Positions 51,577 to 60,363 of a stretch of 64,000 nt of DNA are shown here, one piece after another. The stretch covers positions 1 to 64,000 of the forward strand of contig DASUFL010000043.1 of the NCBI GenBank assembly GCA_036274595.1, written 5' to 3'. A model generated the notes under the pieces. The model did no database searches, was not told the origin of the DNA, and saw nothing but the letters and a program-made list of their open reading frames with translations. Source of the DNA: WS-9 sp036274595. Its GTDB lineage: Bacteria > Eisenbacteria > RBG-16-71-46 > SZUA-252. Within the stretch, counting starts at the first letter, position 1. Each line of letters opens with the position of its first letter. A program made the translations under genes and the position numbers.

Positions 51577-52323
51577 GTGCTCGCCCTCACGCCGACCACG
51601 ATCGCGCTCGGTCTCGCGTGCGCCCTGGCCGGCCTCGTCGCGACCACGGGGCAGGGGACGTGGCGCGGCGCTCTGGCGGGCCTCGTCGTCGCGTCCCTTG
51701 TCATTCTGGGACTCGGCCCGGGCGCGCTCCTTCCGCTCGGGATCTTCGTGCTCGGCTCGGGGGCGCTGACGCGCGCAGGCCGCGCCCGCAAGGAGGCCGC
51801 GGGCGCCGCGGAAGCGCATCGCGGCCGGCGGGGCATCGCGAACGTCGCGGCCAAGCTGGGATTGCCTGCGCTCCTCGGAGCCGTGGCGCTCCTCGTCGAT
51901 TCGGCGTCGGGCGCCGCGGAGCTGCTTCGCGTCATGTACTCCGCGGCGCTCGCCGCCGCGTTTGCGGACACGGCGGCCACCGAGGTGGGGCCGGTCGCGG
52001 GGGGGCCGGTGTGGGCGCTCCGGGGCCTCGAGCCGGTCCGGGTGGAGCACGGAACGCCGGGGGGTGTGAGCCTGGCTGGGATCGGAACATCGATCGGCGC
52101 CGCGGCGCTCGTGGGATGGTCCGCGAGCCGGGCGCAGCTGATCCCGGCGGCGCTCTGGCCGCTCGCGGCGGCGTCAGGGATCGTCGCGACCTGGATGGAG
52201 AGCGCGCTCGCGCCGACGCCGCTCGGGCGCTCGCTCGAGCATCACGGCCGAAACGCGTGTCTCTCCGCCGTGGCGGTCGCGCTCGGCGGATTCGCCTGGA
52301 TCGTGGTGGGAGGGCATCGGTGA
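51577..52323 (+). CDS. DUF92/VTE6-like membrane protein
   Basis: A 248-residue polytopic protein of the DUF92 (TMEM19) family, whose plant member VTE6 phosphorylates phytyl phosphate to phytyl diphosphate. The signature FADTAATEVGPVAGG is present, together with EHGTPGGVSLAGIGTSIG. It is preceded by a VTE5-like kinase, and its stop overlaps wecB (GTGA). The pair VTE5-like plus DUF92 suggests recycling of a free prenyl alcohol to the diphosphate, in whatever lipid this organism uses. Function in bacteria is not established. Confidence 0.75.
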   Translation: MLALTPTTIALGLACALAGLVATTGQGTWRGALAGLVVASLVILGLGPGALLPLGIFVLGSGALTRAGRARKEAAGAAEAHRGRRGIANVAAKLGLPALLGAVALLVDSASGAAELLRVMYSAALAAAFADTAATEVGPVAGGPVWALRGLEPVRVEHGTPGGVSLAGIGTSIGAAALVGWSASRAQLIPAALWPLAAASGIVATWMESALAPTPLGRSLEHHGRNACLSAVAVALGGFAWIVVGGHR

Positions 52324-53450
52324 TCGAGATCGTGTGCGTGGTGGGCGCGCGCCCCAACTTCATGAAGATGGCGCCCATCCTGGACGCGCTCCGCGCGTAT
52401 CCGGACATCAAGCCCTTCCTCGTCCACACGGGCCAGCACTACGACGAGGAGATGTCGCGCGTCTTCTTCGTGGAGCTGGGGCTCCCTCGTCCCGACCGCG
52501 ATCTCGAAGTGGGGAGCGATTCCCACGGACGCCAGACCGGAAAGATCATGATGGCGTTCGACACCCTGCTCGACGGCCGCTCGACGCGCATGGTGGTCGT
52601 GGTGGGGGACGTGAATTCGACCGTCGCATGCAGCCTCGTCGCGGTGAAGCGCGGGATCCCGGTCGCTCACGTCGAGGCCGGCCTCCGGAGCCGCGACCGC
52701 ACCATGCCCGAGGAGATCAACCGCCTCGTCACCGACGCGATCTCGGACCTCCTCTTCGCCACCTCGCCCGACGCCATCGACAACCTGCGCGCCGAGGGGG
52801 TGCCCGACTCCAAGATCCACCTCGTCGGGAATCCGATGATCGACTCCATCCACCGCCATCGCGACGCGGCGCGCGCGCGAAACGTCCCGAAGCGGTTCGG
52901 TCTCGCGCCGCGGCGGTACGGTCTCGTCACGCTCCATCGTCCGAGCAATGTCGACGACCCGGGAACCCTCGCCGGCATCCTCGAGAGCCTTCAGGCCCTG
53001 GCCAAGCGCGTTCCGATCCTGTTCCCGGTGCACCCCCGAACGAGGGAGCGCATCCGGTCCCTCGGATTCGAGCCAGGGCCCGGCCTCGACCTGAAGGAAC
53101 CCCTGGGGTATCTGGACTTCCTCGGACTGATGGATCAGGCTACGTTTGTCCTCACGGACAGTGGGGGGATCCAGGAGGAGACGGCCGCGCTCGGTGTTCC
53201 GTGCCTCACGCTCCGAGCCAACACCGAGCGGCCCATCACCTTGACCGAGGGGACGAATCGCCTCCTCGGGACCGACCCCCGCGCCATCGTTCCGGCCGCC
53301 ACGGCGCTTCTGGACGGAGATGCACCCGCCCCGAGGTGCCCGGCGCTCTGGGATGGCCATGCCGGGCAACGGATCGCGAAGGTGCTTGCCGATCATGTGG
53401 AACGGGGCGCCCCGGTGGACAGTGGAAAGGGCGTCCAAGTTGACACGTAA
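52320..53450 (+). CDS. wecB: UDP-N-acetylglucosamine 2-epimerase
   Basis: A 376-residue GT-B-fold epimerase making UDP-ManNAc from UDP-GlcNAc. The N-terminal GARPNFMKMAPILDAL, the catalytic Glu in HVEAGLRS, and VTLHRPSNVDD (catalytic His) and LTDSGGIQEETAALGVPCLT are conserved. GTG 52320 overlaps DUF92. The last 20 residues are acidic and less conserved, and the 3' end carries the -35 box of the following operon. Confidence 0.94.
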   Translation: MIEIVCVVGARPNFMKMAPILDALRAYPDIKPFLVHTGQHYDEEMSRVFFVELGLPRPDRDLEVGSDSHGRQTGKIMMAFDTLLDGRSTRMVVVVGDVNSTVACSLVAVKRGIPVAHVEAGLRSRDRTMPEEINRLVTDAISDLLFATSPDAIDNLRAEGVPDSKIHLVGNPMIDSIHRHRDAARARNVPKRFGLAPRRYGLVTLHRPSNVDDPGTLAGILESLQALAKRVPILFPVHPRTRERIRSLGFEPGPGLDLKEPLGYLDFLGLMDQATFVLTDSGGIQEETAALGVPCLTLRANTERPITLTEGTNRLLGTDPRAIVPAATALLDGDAPAPRCPALWDGHAGQRIAKVLADHVERGAPVDSGKGVQVDT

Positions 53451-53469
53451 CCGTAGCTCTTGCTACGAT
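53440..53469 (+). promoter_or_regulatory. Sigma70 promoter of the polysaccharide operon with a palindrome in the spacer
   Basis: TTGACA (53440-53445), 18 nt and TACGAT (53464-53469) give a near-consensus promoter overlapping the wecB stop codon. CGTAGC (53452-53457) and GCTACG (53462-53467) are a perfect inverted repeat around TCTT that overlaps the -10 box. A regulator binding here would block transcription of wza and the genes beyond; the palindrome differs from the one at 3029. Confidence 0.65.
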
Positions 53470-53480
53470 TAAGGACTTTC

Positions 53481-54503
53481 ATGAACGTACCGACGCAGCT
53501 TCGAGGTCGCCCGAAACGGGCACGGAAGGGCCCGCTTCCCTTGGCGTCCGCGCTGTTGGCCGTCCTGCTCTTGGTTTCCGTCCCCGCGGTCGTCCTGGCG
53601 CAGCGCAGCGACACGCCGCCTCCCGGTGATCGGAACTACAAGATCGGCGTCGGAGATCTTCTCAAGATCGAGGTGGTCGGACGTCCGGACCTCTCCGGGC
53701 AGATGGAGGTCGGGATCGACGGGCGTATCACGCTGCCCGTGGTTGGAGCTGTCAAGGCGGCCGATCGCACCACCGCCGAGCTGTCGAACGATCTATCGCG
53801 TCGCATCTCGCTGGTTCAGCGCGTCGCGCCCGAGGTCATCGTTTCCGTCCTCGAGTACCGGAGCCGGAAGGTGTTCGTGCTCGGCTCGGTCCTGATCCCG
53901 GGAACCTATTCGATCGGCGCTTCGACCATGAGTGTGTGGGATGCGATCGCAGAGGCTGGAGGGCCGACGGAAGACGCCAACTTGAGCGCCGTCGAGGTCA
54001 TTCCGGGGGACGCTTCCGGCGGTTCGCAGGTCCGGACGGTGGACGTGGCCGCCGCGATTCGCGACGGCAAGCTCGATGACCTCGAGCCGGTGCGGCCGGG
54101 CGATACGGTCCGCGTGCCGAGGGGCGGAGGATCCGCGGCAGGCGTGGGCAACATCGTCTATATCTTCGGCGCCGTGGGGGCGCAGGGCCCGCATCCGTTC
54201 GACCCGGGGATGGGCCTCGTACAGGCGCTCATCCGGAGCACGCCAACCGCGGATGCGAATTTCTCCAAGATCGAGATCGTTCGGAATTCGGGTCCTCGGA
54301 TCATGCGTATGCAGATCGACCTGAAGCAGTACTTGGGTCACGCGTCCCTGACCGGCAATCCGGAGCTTCAGGCGGGTGACACGATCTTCGTGCCGCGGCA
54401 GGGGCGCGGCATTGCGGGGGTCGGCTGGCTAGGCCTCCTCGGAGTGGTGGGAACCGTGCTCGGACTCTACGTAGCCTTCGCCAATCTGGACAACAACAAC
54501 TGA
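53481..54503 (+). CDS. Polysaccharide export outer-membrane protein (Wza-like)
   Basis: A 340-residue exported protein. The signal peptide ends in VVLAQRSD, without a clear lipobox. The poly-export (Wza) domain begins at NYKIGVGDLLKIEVVGRPDL. Two SLBB domains follow (VFVLGSVLIPGTYSIG, IVYIFGAVGAQGPHPFDPGM). A hydrophobic C-terminal segment (GVGWLGLLGVVGTVLGLYVA) may span the membrane; family members in exosortase polysaccharide loci (TIGR03027 type) look similar. ATG 53481 has AAGGA at proper spacing. The Wzz gene starts 5 nt after the stop. Confidence 0.88.
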   Translation: MNVPTQLRGRPKRARKGPLPLASALLAVLLLVSVPAVVLAQRSDTPPPGDRNYKIGVGDLLKIEVVGRPDLSGQMEVGIDGRITLPVVGAVKAADRTTAELSNDLSRRISLVQRVAPEVIVSVLEYRSRKVFVLGSVLIPGTYSIGASTMSVWDAIAEAGGPTEDANLSAVEVIPGDASGGSQVRTVDVAAAIRDGKLDDLEPVRPGDTVRVPRGGGSAAGVGNIVYIFGAVGAQGPHPFDPGMGLVQALIRSTPTADANFSKIEIVRNSGPRIMRMQIDLKQYLGHASLTGNPELQAGDTIFVPRQGRGIAGVGWLGLLGVVGTVLGLYVAFANLDNNN

Positions 54504-54508
54504 GACCC

Positions 54509-56191
54509 ATGACCACGCCGAACACGCCGTACCCACAACCCGGATCCTATCCGGCAGTCCCACCGCCCGAGAAGCAGCAAGTCTTCGATATCCGCGACAT
54601 CCTCTGGCGGGTGACCCGGTACCGCTGGTTGCTCGTCGTGCCCATCGTGATCTCGATGAGCGGCGCGGCCATCTATTACACGCTGGCACCCGCGATCTTC
54701 GAGTCTCACGTGCTCGTGGCGATCGACGACCAGGCGCAGGTGTCGGGTGCGCTCCAGGGGCTCGTCCAGCCCGACCGGGACCGGGACACGCCGCGGGAAC
54801 GCGTGACCCTCGTCGACAGCAAGGTCCGGAGCCGCCGTTTCCTCCAGGAGCTGTCCCTTCGCTCGGGATTCAATCGAGACCCCCAGGTCGTCAAGGACGC
54901 CGAGAGAGCATCCCGGCGTTGGCGCGGAGTGCCGCGCGACGAGTTCGCGATCCGCTTCGCGAGCGCCCGCCTGAGCAAGCGGATCCGCGTGACGCCGGTC
55001 GAGGGAACCTACGTCCGCATTTCGGCCATGGGCCCCGCCCCCGAGGAGGCGCGCCGGATTGCGAGCCTGATCGCGGACATCCTCATCGAGGAGAGCAAGC
55101 GGACGAACCTCGAGCGCGTCCAGGCGCGCGGCGAGTTCAGCGCGGACCAGATCACCGTCTACGAAGAGCGCCTCCGAAAGTCCGAGGACGCCTACCAGCG
55201 CTATCAGGAGTCACTGATCCGAAACGTGCTGTCGAGCAATCCGGTCAACGACCGGAACATCGAGGACGCACGCGGCCTCATCAACATGGCCGAGAGCGAG
55301 ATGGCCCAGGTGAAGCAGCGCCTCGAAAGCGAGCAGCGGGACTTCGCGGGCGCGGCCAACGGCGCCTCGGTGCCGGACCTTCAAGGAGGCAAGGCGATCG
55401 AGCTGTCGAACCGCCTCGTGGAGCTCGAATCCTCGGCGAGCGCGGCGGCCCTCAGCGACAAGGAGAAATCGGACCGGAACATCGCGGGCATTCAGGCGAG
55501 CATCGCCTCCACGCGCCAGATGCTTCTGGCCGAGCTCGAGCTCGAAGCGAGCCAGCTCAAGGGCAATCTCAGCGACGAGGCGCAGTCCGCGGCCACTGGC
55601 ATTGCGCTGGACCGCGCCATCATCCGCTCGCTCACCTTGAAGCGGGACCGCCTCCGCGGCCTCATCTCCGAGTACGCCCGGACCGTGCAGAGCACGCCGC
55701 GCGAGGACATGGAGCTTGCGAGGCTCAAGGGCGAGGTGGACACGAATCGCGACCTCCTGAACGCACTCCGTCGCGAGCAGACCTCGTCCCGCATCTCCGA
55801 AGCGCTCGAGACGAGCGGCCTCGGATTCCGGCTCTCCGTGCTCGAGCCGCCGCAGCTTCCGTACCGGGCGTCGGAGCCCGACCCCTTCAAGATCTTTGCC
55901 GCGGCCGCCCTCCTGGGCCCGCTCGGCGCCGCAGGCATCGTCCTTCTGGGCGAGAAGGTCCGGCTCGTCGTCCGCTCGGTCGAGCAGGCGGAGGAGGAGC
56001 TCGGCGCCCGCGTCATCGCGACGTTCCCGCGGATCGAGGGGTGGTCGCGTCCGGGAACCTACTTCCAGAACAACTGGCCGGTGATGGTCATCATCGCCGT
56101 CGTCTTCCTGACGGGGAGCTTCTTCGCGCTGAACGCAACGGTGTTTGCGCCCCATCCGATCGTCAAGGTCAAGGCCGAGACCAAGAAGTAA
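54509..56191 (+). CDS. Chain-length determinant protein (Wzz/GNVR, XrtA-associated type)
   Basis: A 560-residue inner-membrane protein controlling polymer length. Residues 1-30 are proline-rich, the first membrane segment is near YRWLLVVPIVISMSGAAIYY, and the Wzz domain starts after it (FESHVLVAIDDQAQV). A long periplasmic coiled coil covers about residues 190-440. The GNVR-like end (FRLSVLEPPQLPYRASEPDP) is followed by two more membrane segments (AAAALLGPLGAAGIVLL and VMVIIAVVFLTGSFFALNA). The kinase domain is not fused but encoded in the next gene, 14 nt on, as in TIGR03007-type systems. Confidence 0.9.
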   Translation: MTTPNTPYPQPGSYPAVPPPEKQQVFDIRDILWRVTRYRWLLVVPIVISMSGAAIYYTLAPAIFESHVLVAIDDQAQVSGALQGLVQPDRDRDTPRERVTLVDSKVRSRRFLQELSLRSGFNRDPQVVKDAERASRRWRGVPRDEFAIRFASARLSKRIRVTPVEGTYVRISAMGPAPEEARRIASLIADILIEESKRTNLERVQARGEFSADQITVYEERLRKSEDAYQRYQESLIRNVLSSNPVNDRNIEDARGLINMAESEMAQVKQRLESEQRDFAGAANGASVPDLQGGKAIELSNRLVELESSASAAALSDKEKSDRNIAGIQASIASTRQMLLAELELEASQLKGNLSDEAQSAATGIALDRAIIRSLTLKRDRLRGLISEYARTVQSTPREDMELARLKGEVDTNRDLLNALRREQTSSRISEALETSGLGFRLSVLEPPQLPYRASEPDPFKIFAAAALLGPLGAAGIVLLGEKVRLVVRSVEQAEEELGARVIATFPRIEGWSRPGTYFQNNWPVMVIIAVVFLTGSFFALNATVFAPHPIVKVKAETKK

Positions 56192-56205
56192 ACCGAGGGC
56201 CCATC

Positions 56206-56997
56206 GTGAAGCGTCCCCAGCGAACCCTGTTCGACAGCTTCAACCTCGACGCGCCCCATGTGACCGAGGCGCGGCGCCTGCTCCAGACGCTCGCGCGCCG
56301 GGAGCGGGACGAGTCCCATCCGCCCAAGGTCTACATGGTGACGAGCGCCGGCCGCGGGGAAGGGAAGAGCACGATCTGCGGCCTCGTCTCCATGGTCGCG
56401 GCGCGCATCTTCCGGCGGAAGACGCTGGTGATCGACGCCGATCTCAGGCGCCCGTCGCTGCACTCGTTGCTCGGTTTGAACCAGAGGCCCGGTCTGGCCG
56501 AGCTGATGGAAGGATCCGCGTCGGTCGAGGAGGCTACCCGATCGACGCTCATAGGCACGCTGTCCGCGATTCCGAGCGGACGGCCGACCAAATCCGTGGG
56601 GGACACGTATGACGATTTCGCGTTTCGCGAGCTCCTGGACCAGTTCCGTCCGCAGTACGACCTCATCTTCATCGACTGCCCGCCGGTCGTGCCCGTGATG
56701 GAGCCGCTCCTGATCGCCGAGCACGTCGACGCGCTCCTCCTCGTGGCCATGGCCGGCGCGACGCAGGTGACGATGATCCGCCGCATGCGACAGATCCTGG
56801 CACCGCTCGAGCCGAAGATCGCGGGCGCCATCCTGAACAACGCCACGGACGGCCTACCCTACTACTACGACTACCGCTATTACGGGTACGAGTCGCCCAA
56901 GCCGAAACGAGTGCGCGAGATTCGCACTCCCGCGAAGCCACCGTCCCAGGACGATGCCGCGGCGCGGCAGGTGGCCCGCGAGCGGGGAGGTGCCTGA
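56206..56997 (+). CDS. BY-kinase-like tyrosine autokinase
   Basis: A 263-residue cytoplasmic P-loop protein regulating polysaccharide export. Walker A is TSAGRGEGKSTICG (near residue 50), Walker A' is VIDADLRRPSLH and Walker B is LIFIDCPPV. The C-terminal half ends in a tyrosine cluster (YYYDYRYYGY), the usual autophosphorylation site, followed by a basic tail. It matches exosortase-associated TIGR03018-type kinases, which work with the separate Wzz protein. GTG 56206 is the start; the stop overlaps the next gene (TGATG). Confidence 0.9.
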   Translation: MKRPQRTLFDSFNLDAPHVTEARRLLQTLARRERDESHPPKVYMVTSAGRGEGKSTICGLVSMVAARIFRRKTLVIDADLRRPSLHSLLGLNQRPGLAELMEGSASVEEATRSTLIGTLSAIPSGRPTKSVGDTYDDFAFRELLDQFRPQYDLIFIDCPPVVPVMEPLLIAEHVDALLLVAMAGATQVTMIRRMRQILAPLEPKIAGAILNNATDGLPYYYDYRYYGYESPKPKRVREIRTPAKPPSQDDAAARQVARERGGA

Positions 56998-58355
56998 TGG
57001 CTGGACGGAACGGCTCGCGCGCGTCGGCGCGAACGAGGCGGAGCGGAGGAAGCCCGCTCAAGGGCTTCGAAGCGAAGGTGCTGAACGGCACGGCCCGGAT
57101 CGGAATCATCGGGCTCGGCTACGTCGGGCTTCCGCTCGCGGTCGAGTTCGCGAAGAAGGGCTTCCGCGTCACCGGGTTCGAGATCAACAAGAAGCGCGTC
57201 GGCATCCTCAACTCGGGTCGCTCCTACATCCAGGACGTCCCCACGGCCGAGGTGCGGGAGCTGGTCAAGAGCGGGAACCTCCACGGGACGCTCGATTTCA
57301 ACGAGCTGAAGGCGATGGACGTGATCGACATCGCGGTCCCCACGCCGCTCCGGAAGACGAAGGATCCGGACGTCTCCTACATCGTGGCCGCGGTCAGTGA
57401 GATCGCGCCCAGGCTGAAGCGCGGGCAGCTGGTCGTGCTGGAGAGCACCACGTATCCCGGAACGACGGACGAGCTGGTCCGTCCCATGCTCGAAGAGAGC
57501 GGTCTCAAGGCGGGGCGTGATTTCTTCCTCGCCTTCTCGCCCGAGCGCGTGGATCCGGGCAATCCGACCTATCAGACGAAGAACATCCCCAAGGTGGTCG
57601 GCGGAACGTCGGCCGACTGCACCCGCGCCGCCGCGCTCCTCTACGGCACGGTCATCGACCGGATCGTCCCGGTCCAGTCGACGCAGGTCGCGGAGACGGT
57701 CAAGCTCCTCGAGAACACCTTCCGCAGCGTCAACATCGGCCTCGTGAACGAGGTCGCGCTCATGTGCGACAAGATGAAGATCGACGTCTGGGAAGTGATC
57801 GATGCCGCCAAGACGAAGCCGTTCGGGTTCATGCCCTTCTATCCCGGCCCGGGCCTCGGCGGACACTGCATCCCGATCGATCCGTTCTATCTCTCCTGGA
57901 AGGCGCGGCAGAGCGGATTCGAGGCCCGATTCATCGACCTGGCGGGGCAGGTCAATGCCAACATGCCGCACCACGTGGCGCGCCGGGTCGGCGAGGCCCT
58001 CAACACGCGCCGGAAATCCGTGCGCGGGGCTCGGGTCCTCGTTCTCGGGATCGCCTACAAGGCGGACATCGACGACGTGAGGGAGAGCCCGTCGCTCGAC
58101 ATCATCGAGACCCTCGCGAACGACGGAGCCAAGGTCGAATACTCGGACCCGTTCTGCCCCTCGCTCGAGCACAACGGACGCCGGTTCACGTCACGCCCGC
58201 TCACGCCCGCGACCCTGCGGGCCGCCGACTGCGTCGTGATCGCGACGGCGCACAAGATGTTCGACTATGGACTCGTGGCCCGCCATGCGCGCACGGTGGT
58301 CGATTGCCGGAACGTCCTCAAGGGACGCCGCACGCGCGGCGTCTTCAGGATTTAG
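56997..58355 (+). CDS. Nucleotide-sugar 6-dehydrogenase (UDP-GlcNAc/GalNAc type)
   Basis: A 452-residue NAD-dependent enzyme that oxidises the C6 alcohol of a UDP-sugar to a carboxylate. A basic 30-residue extension precedes the Rossmann loop IGLGYVGLPLAVEFAKKGF. The substrate region has ESTTYPGTTDELV and the catalytic Cys is in PGLGGHCIPIDPFYLSWK, a form typical of WbpA/TviB-like UDP-N-acetylhexosamine dehydrogenases rather than UDP-glucose dehydrogenase. The C-terminal domain has LGIAYKADIDDVRESPSLD. It would supply an acidic aminosugar for the polymer. Confidence 0.9.
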   Translation: MAGRNGSRASARTRRSGGSPLKGFEAKVLNGTARIGIIGLGYVGLPLAVEFAKKGFRVTGFEINKKRVGILNSGRSYIQDVPTAEVRELVKSGNLHGTLDFNELKAMDVIDIAVPTPLRKTKDPDVSYIVAAVSEIAPRLKRGQLVVLESTTYPGTTDELVRPMLEESGLKAGRDFFLAFSPERVDPGNPTYQTKNIPKVVGGTSADCTRAAALLYGTVIDRIVPVQSTQVAETVKLLENTFRSVNIGLVNEVALMCDKMKIDVWEVIDAAKTKPFGFMPFYPGPGLGGHCIPIDPFYLSWKARQSGFEARFIDLAGQVNANMPHHVARRVGEALNTRRKSVRGARVLVLGIAYKADIDDVRESPSLDIIETLANDGAKVEYSDPFCPSLEHNGRRFTSRPLTPATLRAADCVVIATAHKMFDYGLVARHARTVVDCRNVLKGRRTRGVFRI

Positions 58356-58360
58356 GCGCC

Positions 58361-59311
58361 ATGGCCCACTATCTCGTCACCGGGGGAGCGGGATTCATCG
58401 GCTCCCATCTCGCGGAACGCCTGCTCAAGGACGGGCACCAGGTTCGCGTGCTCGACAACCTGTCGACCGGCCGGGTCTCCAATCTCGAGGCGGTGCGCGC
58501 CGCGGGACCCGCCGATCGCCTCGAGTGGGTCGAAGGGGACATCCGCTCGCTCGAGACCTGCCGCCGCGCGACCGCCGGCGTGGACTACGTGCTCCACCAG
58601 GCGGCGCTCGCGTCCGTTCCGCGCTCCATCGAGAATCCGATCGACTCGACGGCCGTGAACGTCGGGGGCACGCTCAACGTCTTCCACGCGGCCCGCGACA
58701 ACGGCGTGAAGCGCGTGGTGGCCGCGTCGTCCTCGTCGGTCTACGGCGACGCCGCGACCCTTCCGAAGCACGAAGAACAGCCGACCGCGCCCCTCTCGCC
58801 GTACGCGGCGAGCAAGCTGGCGGGGGAGATCTACGCGCGCGTGTACGCGGTCACGATGGGGCTCTCCACGGTGTCGCTCCGCTACTTCAACGTGTTCGGT
58901 CCGAGACAGGACCCGAACTCCCAGTACGCCGCGGTCGTGCCGCGGTTCGTCACCGCGCTCCGCAATGGCCGGCGCCCCGTCGTCTACGGCGACGGTCTCC
59001 AGAGCCGCGACTTCACCTTCATCGACAACGTCGTCGCCGCGAACCTGGCCGCCTGCACGGAGGGGCCGGGCCGAGGCGAGGCGATGAACATCGCCTGCGG
59101 CGACCGCTACACGCTGCTCCAGCTCCTCGACGTGATCGGCCGGCTCCTTGGTGTCACGCCCGATCCCGAGTTCCAGCCCGCGCGCCAGGGAGACGTGAAG
59201 CACTCCCAGGCGTCGATCGAGCTCGCCCAGCGGCTGATCGGCTATCGCCCGGCCGTGGGCTTCGAAGAGGGCCTCGCCCGGACCGTCGAGTCCTTCCAGC
59301 CGGCCGGCTGA
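58361..59311 (+). CDS. NAD-dependent nucleotide-sugar epimerase
   Basis: A 316-residue extended SDR. The NAD loop is TGGAGFIGSHLAERLL, and the catalytic residues are in SSSSVYGD and the Tyr-x3-Lys of SPYAASK. The sequence resembles UDP-glucose/UDP-GlcNAc 4-epimerases such as WbpP/TviC. With the preceding dehydrogenase it may make UDP-GalNAc-uronic acid, as in Vi-antigen synthesis, although substrate choice is inferred. The next gene overlaps its stop (TGATG). Confidence 0.9.
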   Translation: MAHYLVTGGAGFIGSHLAERLLKDGHQVRVLDNLSTGRVSNLEAVRAAGPADRLEWVEGDIRSLETCRRATAGVDYVLHQAALASVPRSIENPIDSTAVNVGGTLNVFHAARDNGVKRVVAASSSSVYGDAATLPKHEEQPTAPLSPYAASKLAGEIYARVYAVTMGLSTVSLRYFNVFGPRQDPNSQYAAVVPRFVTALRNGRRPVVYGDGLQSRDFTFIDNVVAANLAACTEGPGRGEAMNIACGDRYTLLQLLDVIGRLLGVTPDPEFQPARQGDVKHSQASIELAQRLIGYRPAVGFEEGLARTVESFQPAG

Positions 59312-60363
59312 TGACGGCGCCGACCACGGCCTTCGCGTCCGTGGCGATCGCGGAGGCGCCGCTCGACGGCACCGGCTGGGCCGGCTACGCCGCCGCGCAT
59401 CCCGCCGCGACCTTCTTCCATCAGCCCGGTTGGCTGGAGGTCGTGCGGAGGACGTTCGGGTACCGGCACGCCTCCATCCTGGCCCGGCGCGACGGCCGCG
59501 TCGTCGGATTCCTCCCGCTCTTCCTGGTGCCCATGCTTCCCTGGGGCCGCTCGCTCATCTCGACCCCGCAGGCGGTCTACGGCGGGCCGATCGCGGATGA
59601 CGACGAGGCGCGCTCCGCTCTGGTCGACCATGCGGCGCGGCTCGCGGAAGGGCGCGGCGCCTCGTTCCTCGAGCTCCGGAACGAGACCCCGATCCCTGGG
59701 CTCGCGGGGAAGGACCTCTATGTCACCTTCCGCCGCCCCATCCTTGCCGATGCCGAGCAGAACATGGCGGCCATTCCGCGCAATCAAAGACGCAGCATTC
59801 GCGTCGCGCAGAAGCACGGCCTCACCGCACGCGTGGGCCAGGGCGACCTCCTCGACGGCTTCTACCACGTCTACTCCGAGAGCGTGCGCAATCTGGGAAC
59901 CCCCGTCTTCCCGCGCGCGCTCTTCGCGAACGTGCTGGAGCGCTTCGGTGAGGATGCGTTCATCCTGGGGATCTACAAGGGAGACCAGCTTCTTTCGGCG
60001 GTGCTCACGTTCCGCTACCGCGACCAGATCCTTCCGTACTACGGCGGCGCGACCCGCGAGGGAATCCAGTACGCGACGAACGATTTCATGTACTGGAGCC
60101 TTCTCCTCTACGGGATGGAGCGCGGCCTCGGCGTCTTCGACTTCGGGCGGAGCAAGGTCGACAGCGGCTCGTATCACTTCAAGCGCCACTGGGGCTTCGA
60201 GCCCACCCCGCTCGCCTACCAGTACCACCTGCCGCGGGGGAAGGCGCTGCCCGATTTGAGCCCGCGCAATCCAAAGTTCTCGATGGCGATCCGCGTGTGG
60301 CGGAAGCTGCCGCTCAAGCTCACCCAGTGGGTCGGGCCGCACCTGGTGCGCTACTTCCCGTGA
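59311..60363 (+). CDS. FemAB-family acetyl/aminoacyltransferase-like protein (XrtA-associated)
   Basis: A 350-residue protein with two GNAT-like halves. Landmarks are ATFFHQPGWLEVVRRTFGYR, IPRNQRRSIRVAQKHGL and DFGRSKVDSGSYHFKRHWGF, closely matching the FemAB-like proteins of exosortase polysaccharide loci (TIGR03019). Their acyl or aminoacyl donor and acceptor are not known; modification of the polymer or its lipid carrier is likely. ATG 59311 overlaps the epimerase stop and the following GTG overlaps its own stop. Confidence 0.9.
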   Translation: MTAPTTAFASVAIAEAPLDGTGWAGYAAAHPAATFFHQPGWLEVVRRTFGYRHASILARRDGRVVGFLPLFLVPMLPWGRSLISTPQAVYGGPIADDDEARSALVDHAARLAEGRGASFLELRNETPIPGLAGKDLYVTFRRPILADAEQNMAAIPRNQRRSIRVAQKHGLTARVGQGDLLDGFYHVYSESVRNLGTPVFPRALFANVLERFGEDAFILGIYKGDQLLSAVLTFRYRDQILPYYGGATREGIQYATNDFMYWSLLLYGMERGLGVFDFGRSKVDSGSYHFKRHWGFEPTPLAYQYHLPRGKALPDLSPRNPKFSMAIRVWRKLPLKLTQWVGPHLVRYFP

